Assembly: GCA_963762605.1 (NCBI GenBank)
Contig: CAVXLJ010000019.1
Location: forward strand, 248,001-312,000
From: CAVSRC01 sp963762605
Lineage (GTDB): Bacteria; Pseudomonadota; Alphaproteobacteria; Rhizobiales; Kaistiaceae
DNA length: 64,000 nucleotides
Direction of reading: 5' to 3'
Shown here: positions 15,817 to 28,433 of the stretch, in pieces
Numbering within the stretch: the stretch's first letter is position 1
How the letters are laid out: each line of letters starts with the position of its first letter
Position numbers and translations under genes: made by a program
Notes under the pieces: model-generated
The model's database searches: none
Told to the model about the DNA's origin: nothing
Seen by the model: only the letters and a program-made list of their open reading frames with translations

Positions 15817-17795
15817 TTCCCGAACTCGGTCACTTCGCCCTGGTGCTGGCGCTGTTCCTGGCGCTGGTCCAATCCACCGTTCCCTTCTACGGCGCGCTGA
15901 CGGGCGACCGCCGGCTGACCGCCATGGCTGCCCCGGCCTCGCTGACCCTGTTCCTGCTCATCGGTCTGTCCTTCGCCGCGCTGGTCGAGGCGCACGTCGT
16001 TTCCGACTTCTCGGTGCTCAATGTCGCCGAGAACTCGAACTCGAAGCTGGCGCTGCTCTACAAGATCACCGGCGTGTGGGGGAACCACGAGGGCTCGATG
16101 CTCCTCTGGGTGCTGATCCTGGCCCTGTTTGGCGCGCTGGTGGCCGCCTTCGGCACCAACCTCCCCGACCGGCTGAAGGCGCTGGTTCTCTCCGTTCAGG
16201 GGTGGATCGGCTTCGCCTTCATCCTTTTCATCCTCTTGACCTCCAACCCGTTCCTGCGCCTGTCCCCGGCGCCGATCGAGGGCCGCGACCTCAACCCGGT
16301 GCTGCAGGACATCGGGCTGGCCATCCATCCGCCGCTTCTCTATCTGGGCTATGTCGGCTGCTCGATCTCCTTCTCGTTTGCCGTCGCCGCGCTGATTGAA
16401 GGCCACATCGACGCCGCCTGGGCGCGCTGGGCGCGGCCGTGGACGCTGGCGGCCTGGATGTTCTTGACCGTCGGCATCGCGATGGGCTCCTACTGGGCCT
16501 ATTACGAGCTTGGCTGGGGCGGCTTCTGGTTCTGGGATCCGGTCGAGAATGCCTCGCTGATGCCGTGGCTGGTGGCGACTGCGCTGCTTCACTCGGCGAT
16601 CGTCATGGAGAAGCGCGACGCGCTGAAGATCTGGACGATCCTGCTCGCCATCCTCGCCTTCTCGCTGAGCCTGATCGGCACCTTCCTGGTCCGCTCCGGC
16701 GTGCTGACCTCGGTCCACGCCTTCGCCTCCGACCCCACCCGCGGCGTCTTCATCCTCCTGATTCTCACGCTCTTCATCGGCGGTGCGTTGACGCTGTTTG
16801 CCATGCGTGCCGGTGCCCTGGCGCCCGGTGGCATCTTTGCCCCGATCAGCCGGGAAGGGGCGCTCATCGTCAACAACGTCTTCTTGACTGCCGCCGCCGC
16901 GACCGTGGTCGTCGGCACGCTCTACCCGCTGGCGCTGGAGGCCCTGACCGGCATGCGCATCTCGGTCGGCGCGCCCTTCTTCAATCTCACCTTCATACCG
17001 CTGGTGGTGCCGCTTCTCATGATCGTGCCCTTCGGCCCGCTGCTTGCCTGGAAGCGCGGCGACCTTCTGGCCGCCGGCCAGCGGCTGATGCTTGCCTTCG
17101 GCATTGCGCTGGCCACGGTCATCCTCGCCGGGGCACTCGCCGGCTTCCACGACATGCTGGCGCTCGCCGGCATCGGCCTGGGCGTCTGGCTGATCGCCGG
17201 CGCCGTTTCCGAGTTCGCCCTGCGCGTGAAGCTCGGCAGCCTGGCGCTCGGCAACAGCCTGCGCCGCGCCGCCGGCCTGCCGCGCTCGGTCTTCGGCACC
17301 ATGTTCGCCCATGCCGGCCTCGGCCTCACCGTGCTCGGCATCGTCGCCGTCACCACGTGGCAGGGCGAGATCATCCGCTCGATGAAGCCGGGCGATACCG
17401 CCACGCTCGCCGGCTACGACATGACGCTCGACGGATTCGTCCAGCGCAATGGCTCGAACTATCAGGAGACGGCGGTGAAGTTCACCGTGCGTCAGGGCGG
17501 CAACGTCGTCGCCGTCATGGAGCCGGCCAAGCGCCGCTTCGCCGCCAGCGGCACCGACACGACCGAATCGGCGATTCGCAACGTCTGGTTCTCCCAGCTC
17601 TATCTGTCGATCGGCGACATCGCCGCCGACGGCACCGTGACCGCACGTCTCTACTGGAAGCCGCTGGTGACGCTGATCTGGCTGGGGGCGCTGGTCATGG
17701 CCCTGGGTGGCCTGCTTTCATTGAGCGACCGGCGGCTGCGGGTTGGCGCCCCGAAACCTGCCAGGCAACGTGCCCAGCCGGCACCGGCGGAATAG
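15813..17795 (+). CDS. ccmF: heme lyase subunit CcmF (CycK)
   Basis: A 660-residue polytopic membrane protein that attaches heme to apocytochrome c. The tryptophan-rich heme-handling motif is WGGFWFWDPVENASLMPWL, preceded by GVWGNHEGSMLLW and IHPPLLYLGYVG, and about 14 membrane helices are visible. Length is normal for the family. It overlaps ccmE by 4 bases and is followed after 4 bases by ccmH. The frame stays open far upstream to 15201, but that part is a shadow of ccmI/ccmE; the ATG at 15813 gives the family N-terminus (MIPELGHFALVLALFLAL). Confidence 0.95.
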   Translation: MIPELGHFALVLALFLALVQSTVPFYGALTGDRRLTAMAAPASLTLFLLIGLSFAALVEAHVVSDFSVLNVAENSNSKLALLYKITGVWGNHEGSMLLWVLILALFGALVAAFGTNLPDRLKALVLSVQGWIGFAFILFILLTSNPFLRLSPAPIEGRDLNPVLQDIGLAIHPPLLYLGYVGCSISFSFAVAALIEGHIDAAWARWARPWTLAAWMFLTVGIAMGSYWAYYELGWGGFWFWDPVENASLMPWLVATALLHSAIVMEKRDALKIWTILLAILAFSLSLIGTFLVRSGVLTSVHAFASDPTRGVFILLILTLFIGGALTLFAMRAGALAPGGIFAPISREGALIVNNVFLTAAAATVVVGTLYPLALEALTGMRISVGAPFFNLTFIPLVVPLLMIVPFGPLLAWKRGDLLAAGQRLMLAFGIALATVILAGALAGFHDMLALAGIGLGVWLIAGAVSEFALRVKLGSLALGNSLRRAAGLPRSVFGTMFAHAGLGLTVLGIVAVTTWQGEIIRSMKPGDTATLAGYDMTLDGFVQRNGSNYQETAVKFTVRQGGNVVAVMEPAKRRFAASGTDTTESAIRNVWFSQLYLSIGDIAADGTVTARLYWKPLVTLIWLGALVMALGGLLSLSDRRLRVGAPKPARQRAQPAPAE

Positions 17796-17799
17796 CGCG

Positions 17800-18270
17800 A
17801 TGCGGCGGCTGGCGGCACTGGCAATCTTCGTGCTGGGCCTCCTTGCGGCCGGCAGCGCCCTTGCCGTCAATCCGGACGAGATGCTCAAGGACCCGGCGCT
17901 CGAGGCACGCGCCCGGGCGCTGTCGCAGGAACTCCGCTGCCTGGTCTGCCAGAACGAATTGATCGACGATTCCAACGCGGCATTGGCGCACGACATCCGC
18001 GTGCTTCTGCGCGAGCGCATCGCCAAGGGCGACACCGACCAGCAGGCCATCAACTATCTGGTCGCCCGCTACGGCGAGTTCATCCTGCTGAAACCCCGCT
18101 TCAACGGGCACACCTGGGCTTTGTGGCTGGTGCCGCCGGGAGCGTTGGTCGCCGGCGGGCTGGTGGCCGCAGCCTTCTATTGGAAGCGCCGCAAGCGCCC
18201 GGCCGGGCCGTTGCCACTCAACGCCGCCGAACAAGCGGACCTTGCCCGCCTGATGTCGGACGACGGCTGA
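17800..18270 (+). CDS. ccmH: cytochrome c maturation thiol-reductant CcmH (CycL)
   Basis: A 156-residue protein with a signal or anchor sequence (LAALAIFVLGLLAAGSALA), the redox motif LRCLVCQNELIDDSN (C47 and C50), and a second membrane helix near residues 107-127 (WLVPPGALVAGGLVAAAFYW). It keeps the apocytochrome CXXCH cysteines reduced for heme attachment by CcmF. It closes the ccmI-E-F-H operon; the longer in-frame start at 17743 would overlap ccmF by 50 bases and is less likely. Confidence 0.93.
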   Translation: MRRLAALAIFVLGLLAAGSALAVNPDEMLKDPALEARARALSQELRCLVCQNELIDDSNAALAHDIRVLLRERIAKGDTDQQAINYLVARYGEFILLKPRFNGHTWALWLVPPGALVAGGLVAAAFYWKRRKRPAGPLPLNAAEQADLARLMSDDG

Positions 18271-18419
18271 AAAGCCGCCAAAAACCTCGTCACATTACCG
18301 ATATTTAACGCCGCCGACAGCGGCCCGTAAGGTCGCCGTCGCCATAGTGCCTGCCAACAACACGGCACTGGCGAGTGGGGACGATGCCGGTCTCAGGAGA
18401 GAAAGGACGGAGTTTTCCA

Positions 18420-19931
18420 ATGAGCAGCCCGATTTCCCACAAGAAGCATCTGCGGGCGCTTGCCCTGGGCGGCACCGCCCTGGCGCTGGTGTTGGCAGGC
18501 GGCGTCCTCGGCGGAACCTATAGTCTTGTGCGCCCGACCCCGGCTTTTGCCGATCCCGTTCAGGTCCAGGGCGTACAGATTCCGAGCTTCGCCGACCTGG
18601 TGCAGAAGGTCAGCCCGGCAGTGGTGAGCGTGCGCGTCAAGGAAAAGCAGCCGCAGCTGTCGTCGGGCAACCAGGATTTTCCCTTTCAGTTTCAGCCCGG
18701 TTCGCCGATGGAGCGCTTCTTCCGGCAGTTCCGTCAGCTGAACCCGGACGGCAACAACAATAACCAGCAGGCGCCGCGCGGCTTCTCGATGGCCCTCGGC
18801 TCTGGTTTCTTCATCTCCGAGGACGGCTATCTGGTCACCAATAACCACGTCGTCGACCAGGGTTCGTCCTTCACCGTCGTCCTCGACGACGGCACCGAGC
18901 TGCCCGCCAAGGTGATCGGCACCGACGACAAGACCGACCTGGCGCTGCTCAAGGTCAACGATCCCGGCCACAAGTTCACCTACGTCAAGTTTGCCGATGG
19001 CAAGCCGCGCGTTGGCGACTGGGTGGTTGCCGTCGGCAATCCGTTTGGCCTCGGCGGCACCGTCACTGCCGGCATCGTGTCGGCGGAAGGACGCCAGATC
19101 GGCGGTCCCTATGACAACTACATCCAGATCGATGCGCCGGTGAACCGCGGCAATTCCGGCGGTCCGACCTTCAATCTCAATGGCGAGGTCATCGGCGTCA
19201 ACACGGCTATCTACTCTCCCTCCGGTGGCAGCGTTGGCATCGCCTTCGACATCCCCGCTTCGACCGTTTCCAGCGTCATCAACGACCTGATGAAGCACGG
19301 TTCGGTGGTGCGCGGCTGGCTCGGCGTCCAGATTCAATCGGTGAATCAGGGCATCGCCGACAGCCTCGGCCTGAAGCAGGCGCAAGGCGCCATCGTCGGC
19401 GAAATCATGGACGGCAGCCCGGCGCAGAAGGCCGGCTTCAAGGTCGGCGACGCCATCACGGCGGTCAACGGCGCGCCGGTCAAGGACTCACGCGATCTGG
19501 CGCTGCGCATTTCCGAGATGAACCCCGGCACCAAGGTGACCGTGACCTACTGGCGCGGCGGCGAAAGCCACACCGCCGACGTGACCCTCGGCACACTGCC
19601 TGACACGCAGAAGATGGCCGCGGCCGACCAGGGCAAGGCTCCGGCAGTGCAGCCGTCGGCGCTTGAAGACTTCGGGCTGACGCTCAGCCCAGACACCTCC
19701 GGCCAGGGCGGCGTCGTGATCGCCAATGTGGATCCGACGGGCAAGGCTGCCGAACAGGGACTGCAGGCAGGGGACGTCATCCTTTCTGTCGGTTCCCATT
19801 CGGTCGACTCGCCGGCCCAGGTGGAAAAGATGGTGGCAGACGCCAAGGCCGGTGGCCACAAGGCGGTGCTGCTCAGAATCAAGTCCGGTGCTCAGACGGA
19901 GTTTATCGCTCTGGCATTCGCCCAGACTTGA
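18420..19931 (+). CDS. degP: periplasmic serine protease/chaperone DegP (Do family)
   Basis: A 503-residue HtrA-family protease. The N-terminus has a positively charged start and a hydrophobic segment (residues 12-33). The trypsin-like domain has the triad H143 (TNNHVV), D173 (DKTDLALLK) and S246 (GNSGGP). PDZ1 begins near VRGWLGVQIQ and PDZ2 near DFGLTLSPD. It degrades or refolds damaged envelope proteins. I chose the ATG at 18420 (GGAG at 18409-18412) over a GTG at 18375. It follows the cytochrome c genes, as in rhizobia, after a 149-base gap, and a hairpin terminator follows. Confidence 0.95.
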   Translation: MSSPISHKKHLRALALGGTALALVLAGGVLGGTYSLVRPTPAFADPVQVQGVQIPSFADLVQKVSPAVVSVRVKEKQPQLSSGNQDFPFQFQPGSPMERFFRQFRQLNPDGNNNNQQAPRGFSMALGSGFFISEDGYLVTNNHVVDQGSSFTVVLDDGTELPAKVIGTDDKTDLALLKVNDPGHKFTYVKFADGKPRVGDWVVAVGNPFGLGGTVTAGIVSAEGRQIGGPYDNYIQIDAPVNRGNSGGPTFNLNGEVIGVNTAIYSPSGGSVGIAFDIPASTVSSVINDLMKHGSVVRGWLGVQIQSVNQGIADSLGLKQAQGAIVGEIMDGSPAQKAGFKVGDAITAVNGAPVKDSRDLALRISEMNPGTKVTVTYWRGGESHTADVTLGTLPDTQKMAAADQGKAPAVQPSALEDFGLTLSPDTSGQGGVVIANVDPTGKAAEQGLQAGDVILSVGSHSVDSPAQVEKMVADAKAGGHKAVLLRIKSGAQTEFIALAFAQT

Positions 19932-19987
19932 CCAACGCGAGAGGCGGAAGCGCTCTATCGTCGCCCCGAGACTTCCGCTTTGCGCGG

Positions 19988-20025
19988 ACGGCAGGCCGGC
20001 CCCCCGGCCTGCCGTTCTCCATTCT
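19988..20025 (+). terminator. hairpin terminator after degP
   Basis: ACGGCAGGCCGG (19988-19999) pairs perfectly with CCGGCCTGCCGT (20004-20015) over a CCCC loop and is followed by TTCTCCATTCT. The 12-bp stem is strong but the T-run is weak. It lies 57 bases past the degP stop and before the response-regulator gene, so it separates two transcription units. Confidence 0.65.
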
Positions 20026-20064
20026 GGGGCTTTATTAACCGACGACGATGACTATCTTGGCGCC

Positions 20065-20745
20065 ATGCGAATCTTGCTGATCGAAGACGACCGCGAGGCC
20101 GCCGCTTACCTCTCCAAAGCGCTACGCGAGGCGGGCCATGTCGCCGACCACGCCGCCGACGGCGAGATCGGCGCCGCCATGGCCGCCGATGGCGGCTACG
20201 ACGCACTGGTCGTCGACCGCATGTTGCCCAAGCGCGACGGCCTGTCGATCGTCGAGGAACTGCGCCAGCGCGGCGACCAGACGCCGGCGCTGTTTCTTTC
20301 CGCGCTCGGCCAGGTGGATGACCGGGTCGCGGGTCTCCGGGCCGGCGGTGACGACTATCTCGCCAAGCCCTATGCCTTTTCCGAACTGCTGGCACGGGTC
20401 GAGGCGCTCGGCCGCCGGCAGAAGCCGGGCACGGCCGAGACCGTCTACCGCGTTGGCGATCTCGAACTCGACCGGCTCGGCCACACCGTCATGCGCTCCA
20501 GCCAGGTGATCCCGCTGCAGCCGCGCGAGTTCCGCCTGCTCGAATATCTGATGAAGAACGCCGGCCAGGTGGTCACGCGCACCATGCTGCTCGAGAACGT
20601 CTGGGACTATCATTTCGATCCGCAGACCAACGTCATCGACGTGCATGTCTCGCGCCTGCGCGCGAAGATCGACAAGGGCTTCGGTGAACCGCTACTGCAC
20701 ACCGTGCGCGGCGCCGGATACATGATCCGTGACGCCACTCGGTAA
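20065..20745 (+). CDS. OmpR-family response regulator linked to degP
   Basis: A 226-residue response regulator: acidic pocket E7-D8-D9, phospho-acceptor D51 (VVDRMLPKRDG), KPYAF lysine, then an OmpR/PhoB winged helix (LQPREFRLLEYLM, DPQTNVIDVHVSRLRAKID, VRGAGYMI). The longer open frame upstream overlaps degP and is spurious. The kinase gene overlaps it by 17 bases. Rhizobial genomes keep this pair between degP and glnE; TctD/QseB-type regulators are the nearest named relatives. The signal is unknown; envelope stress is an inference from position. Confidence 0.9.
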   Translation: MRILLIEDDREAAAYLSKALREAGHVADHAADGEIGAAMAADGGYDALVVDRMLPKRDGLSIVEELRQRGDQTPALFLSALGQVDDRVAGLRAGGDDYLAKPYAFSELLARVEALGRRQKPGTAETVYRVGDLELDRLGHTVMRSSQVIPLQPREFRLLEYLMKNAGQVVTRTMLLENVWDYHFDPQTNVIDVHVSRLRAKIDKGFGEPLLHTVRGAGYMIRDATR

Positions 20746-22117
20746 GGTCGTCCGCACCACGGCCTTCAAGCTGTCGGCGATCTATATTGCTGTCTTCACG
20801 ATCTTCGCGGTCGCCTTCGTCGTCTACATTTCCTACACCACCGACGAGGTGCTTACCCAGCAACTGCGCCAGACGATCGCCACCGACCTGTCGAGCCTCG
20901 CCGATCAGGCGCGCACCGGCGGCCTGGCCGGTCTGGTCGACGCCATCGAGGCCCGCAGCCGCCAGCCCGGCGCCAGCCTCTATTTGATCACCGACGCCTC
21001 CAAGCACCCGCTCGCCGGCAACGTCTCCGACGTGCCGCAAAGCCTTCTCGACCAAGCGAGCAGCAATCCCATCATCGTCAGCTACAAGCGTTTTCCCGGC
21101 GAGCGCCAGGACCATTTCGCCCTCGTCCAGCTCGTCAACCTGCCCGGCGGCTACCACATGCTGGTCGGCCGCGACCTTGGCGAGCGCGAGCAGTTCCGCC
21201 GCATCATTGCCCAGGCGCTCGCCTGGGCGCTGGCGCTGATGATCGGCCTGGCGGCGATATCGTGGGTGTTCGTCAGCCGGCGCGTCTTGAAGCGCATCGA
21301 TTCGCTCTCGGCCTCGAGCCGCAAGATCATGAGCGGCGACCTCTCGGGCCGGCTGGAGATAACCGGCAGCGGCGATGAGTTCGACCGCCTCGCCGACAGC
21401 CTCAACGCCATGCTCGAACGCATCGAGCACCTGCTCTACGGCCTCAAGGACGTCTCCGACAACATCGCCCACGACCTCAAGACGCCGCTGACGCGCCTGC
21501 GCAACCGGGTCGAGGCGGCGCTTGCCGGGTCCGCCGATTCGGACAAGTACCGCTCGGCGCTGGAAGCGACCATCGAGGAGTCCGACGGGCTCATCCAGAC
21601 TTTCAATGCCCTTCTGATGATCGCGCGCATCGAGGCCGGCTCGCCCGACGGCGCCATGACCGAGCTCGACTCGCGCGAGATCGTGCAGGACGTGGCCGAC
21701 CTCTACGAGCCGGTGGCCGAGGAAAACGGCGTCGAAATGACGGTGGAGACGCCCGAGCCGATCACCTTCAAGGGCAGCCGCGAGCTGCTCGGCCAGGCGC
21801 TCGCCAACCTGATCGACAACGCCATCAAATATGGCAAGGGCTGCAGCCGGGAGATCGTGCCGCGGATCGCCGTCTCCACCGCCCGCGACGGCGACACCGT
21901 CGTGTTCAGCGTGGCCGACAACGGGCCGGGCATCCCGGAAGGCGACCGCGAGCGGGTTCTGCAGCGCTTCGTGCGTCTCGAAGAAAGCCGTTCACAGCCG
22001 GGCAGCGGCCTCGGCTTGAGCCTTGTCGCGGCGGTCGCGCGGCTTCACCATGGGACGCTCGAACTCGGCGACGGCAAGCCGGGTCTCGTCGTCACCCTTC
22101 GCCTGCCGACCAGATGA
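20729..22117 (+). CDS. sensor histidine kinase paired with the degP-linked regulator
   Basis: A 462-residue kinase with a GTG start inside the regulator gene. Helix 1 is near residues 15-35 (IYIAVFTIFAVAFVVYISY), then a periplasmic domain of about 130 residues and helix 2 (ALAWALALMIGLAAISWVF). HAMP and HisKA follow with phospho-acceptor H248 (NIAHDLKTPLTRLRNR), then HATPase boxes LIDNAIKYG, DNGPGIP and GSGLGLSLV. Translational coupling to the regulator marks a cognate pair. glnE starts 7 bases after its stop, so the three are probably co-transcribed. Confidence 0.9.
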   Translation: MTPLGKVVRTTAFKLSAIYIAVFTIFAVAFVVYISYTTDEVLTQQLRQTIATDLSSLADQARTGGLAGLVDAIEARSRQPGASLYLITDASKHPLAGNVSDVPQSLLDQASSNPIIVSYKRFPGERQDHFALVQLVNLPGGYHMLVGRDLGEREQFRRIIAQALAWALALMIGLAAISWVFVSRRVLKRIDSLSASSRKIMSGDLSGRLEITGSGDEFDRLADSLNAMLERIEHLLYGLKDVSDNIAHDLKTPLTRLRNRVEAALAGSADSDKYRSALEATIEESDGLIQTFNALLMIARIEAGSPDGAMTELDSREIVQDVADLYEPVAEENGVEMTVETPEPITFKGSRELLGQALANLIDNAIKYGKGCSREIVPRIAVSTARDGDTVVFSVADNGPGIPEGDRERVLQRFVRLEESRSQPGSGLGLSLVAAVARLHHGTLELGDGKPGLVVTLRLPTR

Positions 22118-22123
22118 CTGCGC

Positions 22124-25132
<3,009 letters not shown>

Positions 25133-25186
25133 TATACTGCGCGCGTCCGACCGGGCTTGTCCGGCGGCCTTTCGGGAGGTGCGCTC

Positions 25187-25726
25187 ATGGTGCGTGTCTT
25201 GCGTGGTTGCCAGGCAACCGTCGCGGCCCTGGTGCTCGGCGGGCTCAACCCCGCTTATGCGGCCGATCTCGTCTGGCAGTTCAACCAGGACGAAGAATCC
25301 GCCTTTCTCGGCGTCGTCGATTCGACCGCCAAGGAGGGCGACGAGTCCTATCCCTTCTACATGAGCTGTGCCGCCACCGGCGACGAAACAACGGTGATCT
25401 CGAACGTCGACCCCAAGGAACTTGGCGCATCGATCGCCAAGAACGTGGTGCCTGCCGTCTCCTACCTGCTCGACGGCCAGCAGCAGGACGACACCGGCGG
25501 CGTGGTTGCCGACATCCGTTTCGACGAGATGTCCCATTCCTGGCAATACCTTATCTCCGGGGCCGACTACGACCTGCTGCTCACCGCCAAGAGCGTCCGC
25601 CTCAAGGGCGTCGGTGTCGACCTGCAATTGCCGGAGAAAGACATGGCGGCATCGCTGCAGAAGCTGAAGGACGCCTGCGACGGGCTGCTCTCCAGCGACG
25701 TGGGCGGTGACAGCACCGGGCAGTAG
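25187..25726 (+). CDS. exported protein of unknown function
   Basis: A 179-residue protein with a clear signal peptide (GCQATVAALVLGGLNPAYA, cut before ADLVW). The mature part has two cysteines (MSCAATGD, KDACDG) that could form a disulfide, alternating strands, and no recognised domain. The ATG at 25187 follows GGGAGG at 25174-25179 with good spacing, so the in-frame start at 25157 is rejected. It is 54 bases from glnE and may belong to that transcript. I do not recognise a family. Confidence 0.65.
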   Translation: MVRVLRGCQATVAALVLGGLNPAYAADLVWQFNQDEESAFLGVVDSTAKEGDESYPFYMSCAATGDETTVISNVDPKELGASIAKNVVPAVSYLLDGQQQDDTGGVVADIRFDEMSHSWQYLISGADYDLLLTAKSVRLKGVGVDLQLPEKDMAASLQKLKDACDGLLSSDVGGDSTGQ

Positions 25727-25878
25727 CGGCGACGCTTGACGGCCGCCCGCCGGGTGCGTGCGTGCGCTGCGCCGTTCTCATCGATGGCAAGGCCGGCGCC
25801 GACGGGGTCGTCCGGATTGCGGCAGCGTCATCCCCGGATTGCGCTGCGCACCATCCGGGCTACGCGTGATACGGCAGC

Positions 25879-28224
25879 TTACGCCGCCGACTGCTGCGGC
25901 ACGTCCGGCGGCGGCGGTTCGGTCGGCAGGCGCACCGAGACCACGGTGCCGTGGCCGACGCGCGAGCGGATGCGCATGCGCCCGCCATGCAGACTTGCCA
26001 GCGACGAGGTAATGGCCAGCCCCAGGCCGGAGCCGCGATGGGCCTTGGTGAACTGGTTGCTCACCTGCTCGAACGGGCGGCCGAGCTTGGTCAGCGCATC
26101 ACGCGGGATCCCAATGCCGGAATCGGCGACCGTGAAGACGATTGCCGCGCCGCTAGCCCGCGCCCGCAAGCGGATGCTGCCGCCCTGCGGCGTGAACTTC
26201 ACCGCATTCGACAAGAGATTGAGCATGACCTGCTTGAGCGCGCGACGGTCGCCGCGCATGCGTAAGTTCCGCTCGCTGTCTGCCGTGACGGCGATTTTCT
26301 GGGCGGCGGCCTGGGTGCGGACCACGCGCACGGACTCCTCGACCAGATCGTCGAGGACAAGGTCCTCCAGATGCAGCGTCATGCGGCCGGCTTCGATGCG
26401 CGACATGTCGAGCACGTCGTTGATGACACCGAGCAGGTAGGTGCCGCTGGCGTGGATGTCCTGGCAGTATTCGAGGTATTTCGGCGAGCCGAGCTCACCG
26501 AACATGCCCGACTGCATGATCTCCGAGAAGCCGATGATGGCGTTGAGCGGCGTCCTGAGCTCGTGGCTGACATTGGCAAGGAACTCGGACTTGGTGCGGT
26601 TGGCCTCTTCGGCGCGATCCTTTTCCTCGGAATATTTCTCGGCCAGCTCGACCATCTGTTGCGCCTGCTGCTCAAGCTTCTGGCGCGACTGGCGGAGGTC
26701 CGCGATGGTCGCCATCAGCCGGCGCTCGCCCTCGATCAGCTTGCCCTCGTGGCGCTTCAACTGGGTGATGTCGGTGCCCACCGAGACGAAGCCGCCGTCC
26801 TTGGTGCGCCGTTCGTTGATCTGCAGCCAGCGGCCGTCCTCGAGCTGCAGCTCGAAGGTGCGCGCGCCGGCTTCTGGGATATCGTCGGTGACCACCTGCG
26901 AGCGCACCAGCGGCTTGCGCCCGGCGGCGATGACATCGGTATAGGGCGTTCCCGGCGCCAGCACGACATCGGGGATGCCGTGCAGCTGCTGGTACTTGGA
27001 ATTGCACATGACCAGCCGATTATCCGCGTCCCACAGGACGAAGGCCTCGGAGATGGTTTCGATGGCGTCGCGCAGGCGGATGTCGGCGGTCTTCGACCGC
27101 TCGACCAGGCGCATCTGCTCGGTGACGTCGACGGCAATGCCGATGAGGTGCGGCTGCGGGCTGTCGCGATCGACCAGTTCGGCACGCACCCTGAGCCAGA
27201 TCCAGCGGCCGTCGACATGGTGCATGCGGAACATGCGGTCGACCGTCGTCTCGCCGGCCTCGAACAGGGATTCGACCAGCGCCAGCAGATCGCCGTCGTC
27301 GGGGTGGATGAGGCGGGCCACCTCGCCGAAGCCGAGCAGGGTGTCGCGCGCATCGAGCCCGACGATCTCGAACATCGAGCGCGACCAGAAGATGCGCGCA
27401 CTGGCCAGGTCCCAGTCCCACAGGCCGCAGCGGCCGCGGGCGAGCGCCGTCTCGAAGCGCGCCTGGGTTTCGCCGTAGATGCGGTCCGCTTCGGCGGCGC
27501 GCGCCGTCTGCGAGAAGTAGCCGTAGAGGATGACCAGCAGGATGGCGCTGGTGCCGACGAAGATGGCGACGTTGAGCGAAACGTCGGAGCGCCACGGCGC
27601 GTAGATGCCGGCGAGCGGTTCGACGACCGCGACGGCGCCCAGCGGGGCGGAGAGATTGTTGAGCGCCGCGAAAGCCTTGTCGCCGCCGGGCAGCGCCACC
27701 TCGAGAACGCCGGCGCGCGCGCCGAAGGTGGTGAGAAGCTGAGCGTTGCCGATGGCATCGTCGAGCGGGTGATCCTCGTGCGCCAGGTCGCGCGGCGCGC
27801 TGGCGATGACCATGCCGCTGGCGTCGGTGACGTAGATCTTGCGGCCGTCCCTGGTGGCGCCGGCAGGCAGCGCATCGGACAGCGTGTTGAGAGCGTCGGT
27901 GCGCGAGAGTTCGCCGGCGGATTTGGCGTAGGCATCCGAAAGAATGCGCACGATCATGGCGATCGACTTCTGCGCATCGGCCTCGCGATCGATGCGCAGC
28001 TCATACAGCTCGACGAAGCGGGCCAGCCCGACGATCAGCAGGAAGATGGCGATGAGAATCGGGATGAGCCGGCGCAGGAATGGCTCGGCGGCCACCAGCT
28101 TGCGGTAGGCGGGCCCGGCCAGCAATCGCGCGTGGCCCGTAATCCCCGGGCGCCGCGGTCCACCGCCGACCGATTTTGGATAATGCTTTACCGCAGGCGA
28201 CAGTGCCGCCTCTGCCCGCGCCAT
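25879..28224 (-). CDS. pleC: PleC-type membrane PAS sensor histidine kinase
   Basis: A 781-residue kinase: a cytoplasmic start, helix 1 near residues 52-72 (LIPILIAIFLLIVGLARF), a periplasmic domain, helix 2 near residues 225-245 (IFVGTSAILLVILYGYF), two PAS domains (about 265-380 and 390-500), a coiled linker, then HisKA with H554 (ANVSHELRTPLNAIIGFSEIM) and HATPase. The H-box and YLEYCQDIHASGTYLL are those of PleC/DivJ/PdhS kinases, which act on the cell-fate regulator DivK. In rhizobia the PleC homologue lies between glnE and pepN, as here. Stop side faces the exported unknown across 152 empty bases. Confidence 0.75.
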   Translation of the reverse strand: MARAEAALSPAVKHYPKSVGGGPRRPGITGHARLLAGPAYRKLVAAEPFLRRLIPILIAIFLLIVGLARFVELYELRIDREADAQKSIAMIVRILSDAYAKSAGELSRTDALNTLSDALPAGATRDGRKIYVTDASGMVIASAPRDLAHEDHPLDDAIGNAQLLTTFGARAGVLEVALPGGDKAFAALNNLSAPLGAVAVVEPLAGIYAPWRSDVSLNVAIFVGTSAILLVILYGYFSQTARAAEADRIYGETQARFETALARGRCGLWDWDLASARIFWSRSMFEIVGLDARDTLLGFGEVARLIHPDDGDLLALVESLFEAGETTVDRMFRMHHVDGRWIWLRVRAELVDRDSPQPHLIGIAVDVTEQMRLVERSKTADIRLRDAIETISEAFVLWDADNRLVMCNSKYQQLHGIPDVVLAPGTPYTDVIAAGRKPLVRSQVVTDDIPEAGARTFELQLEDGRWLQINERRTKDGGFVSVGTDITQLKRHEGKLIEGERRLMATIADLRQSRQKLEQQAQQMVELAEKYSEEKDRAEEANRTKSEFLANVSHELRTPLNAIIGFSEIMQSGMFGELGSPKYLEYCQDIHASGTYLLGVINDVLDMSRIEAGRMTLHLEDLVLDDLVEESVRVVRTQAAAQKIAVTADSERNLRMRGDRRALKQVMLNLLSNAVKFTPQGGSIRLRARASGAAIVFTVADSGIGIPRDALTKLGRPFEQVSNQFTKAHRGSGLGLAITSSLASLHGGRMRIRSRVGHGTVVSVRLPTEPPPPDVPQQSAA

Positions 28225-28250
28225 GGCAGGCCCCCTCGATTTCGCCGCAT

Positions 28251-28302
28251 GAATCCGGGAGACGCCACGCCCGAATCAGTGTCATTTGAATCGACGCGAT
28301 TC
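28251..28302. promoter_or_regulatory. cluster of four GANTC methylation sites upstream of the PleC-type gene
   Basis: GANTC, the target of the cell-cycle methyltransferase CcrM, occurs at 28251, 28273, 28288 and 28298, within 27-78 bases of the kinase start. The last two form an inverted repeat GAATCG-ACG-CGATTC (28288-28302). One GANTC is expected about every 256 bases by chance. Next to it, 28318-28322 and 28330-28334 form GTAAA/TTTAC, and ACGAAAT recurs at 11-base spacing (28322, 28333). The region serves two divergent genes. No full CtrA box (TTAA-N7-TTAA) is present. Confidence 0.5.
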
Positions 28303-28433
28303 GGGTTGTCCAGTGCCGTAAACGAAATATTTACGAAATGCCGCGGTGGCGGATATCGGCGGCAAATCGCGACATTCGACCAATGGGCCGCGGCAGGGTA
28401 TGGTTGGCGAGGCGACTTGAGAGACAGCGGACC

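Noticed and set aside
15720..17312. 530-codon open frame on the minus strand
   Set aside because: Antisense shadow of ccmF; translation is a low-complexity Arg/Gly/Gln/Asp mix without domains.
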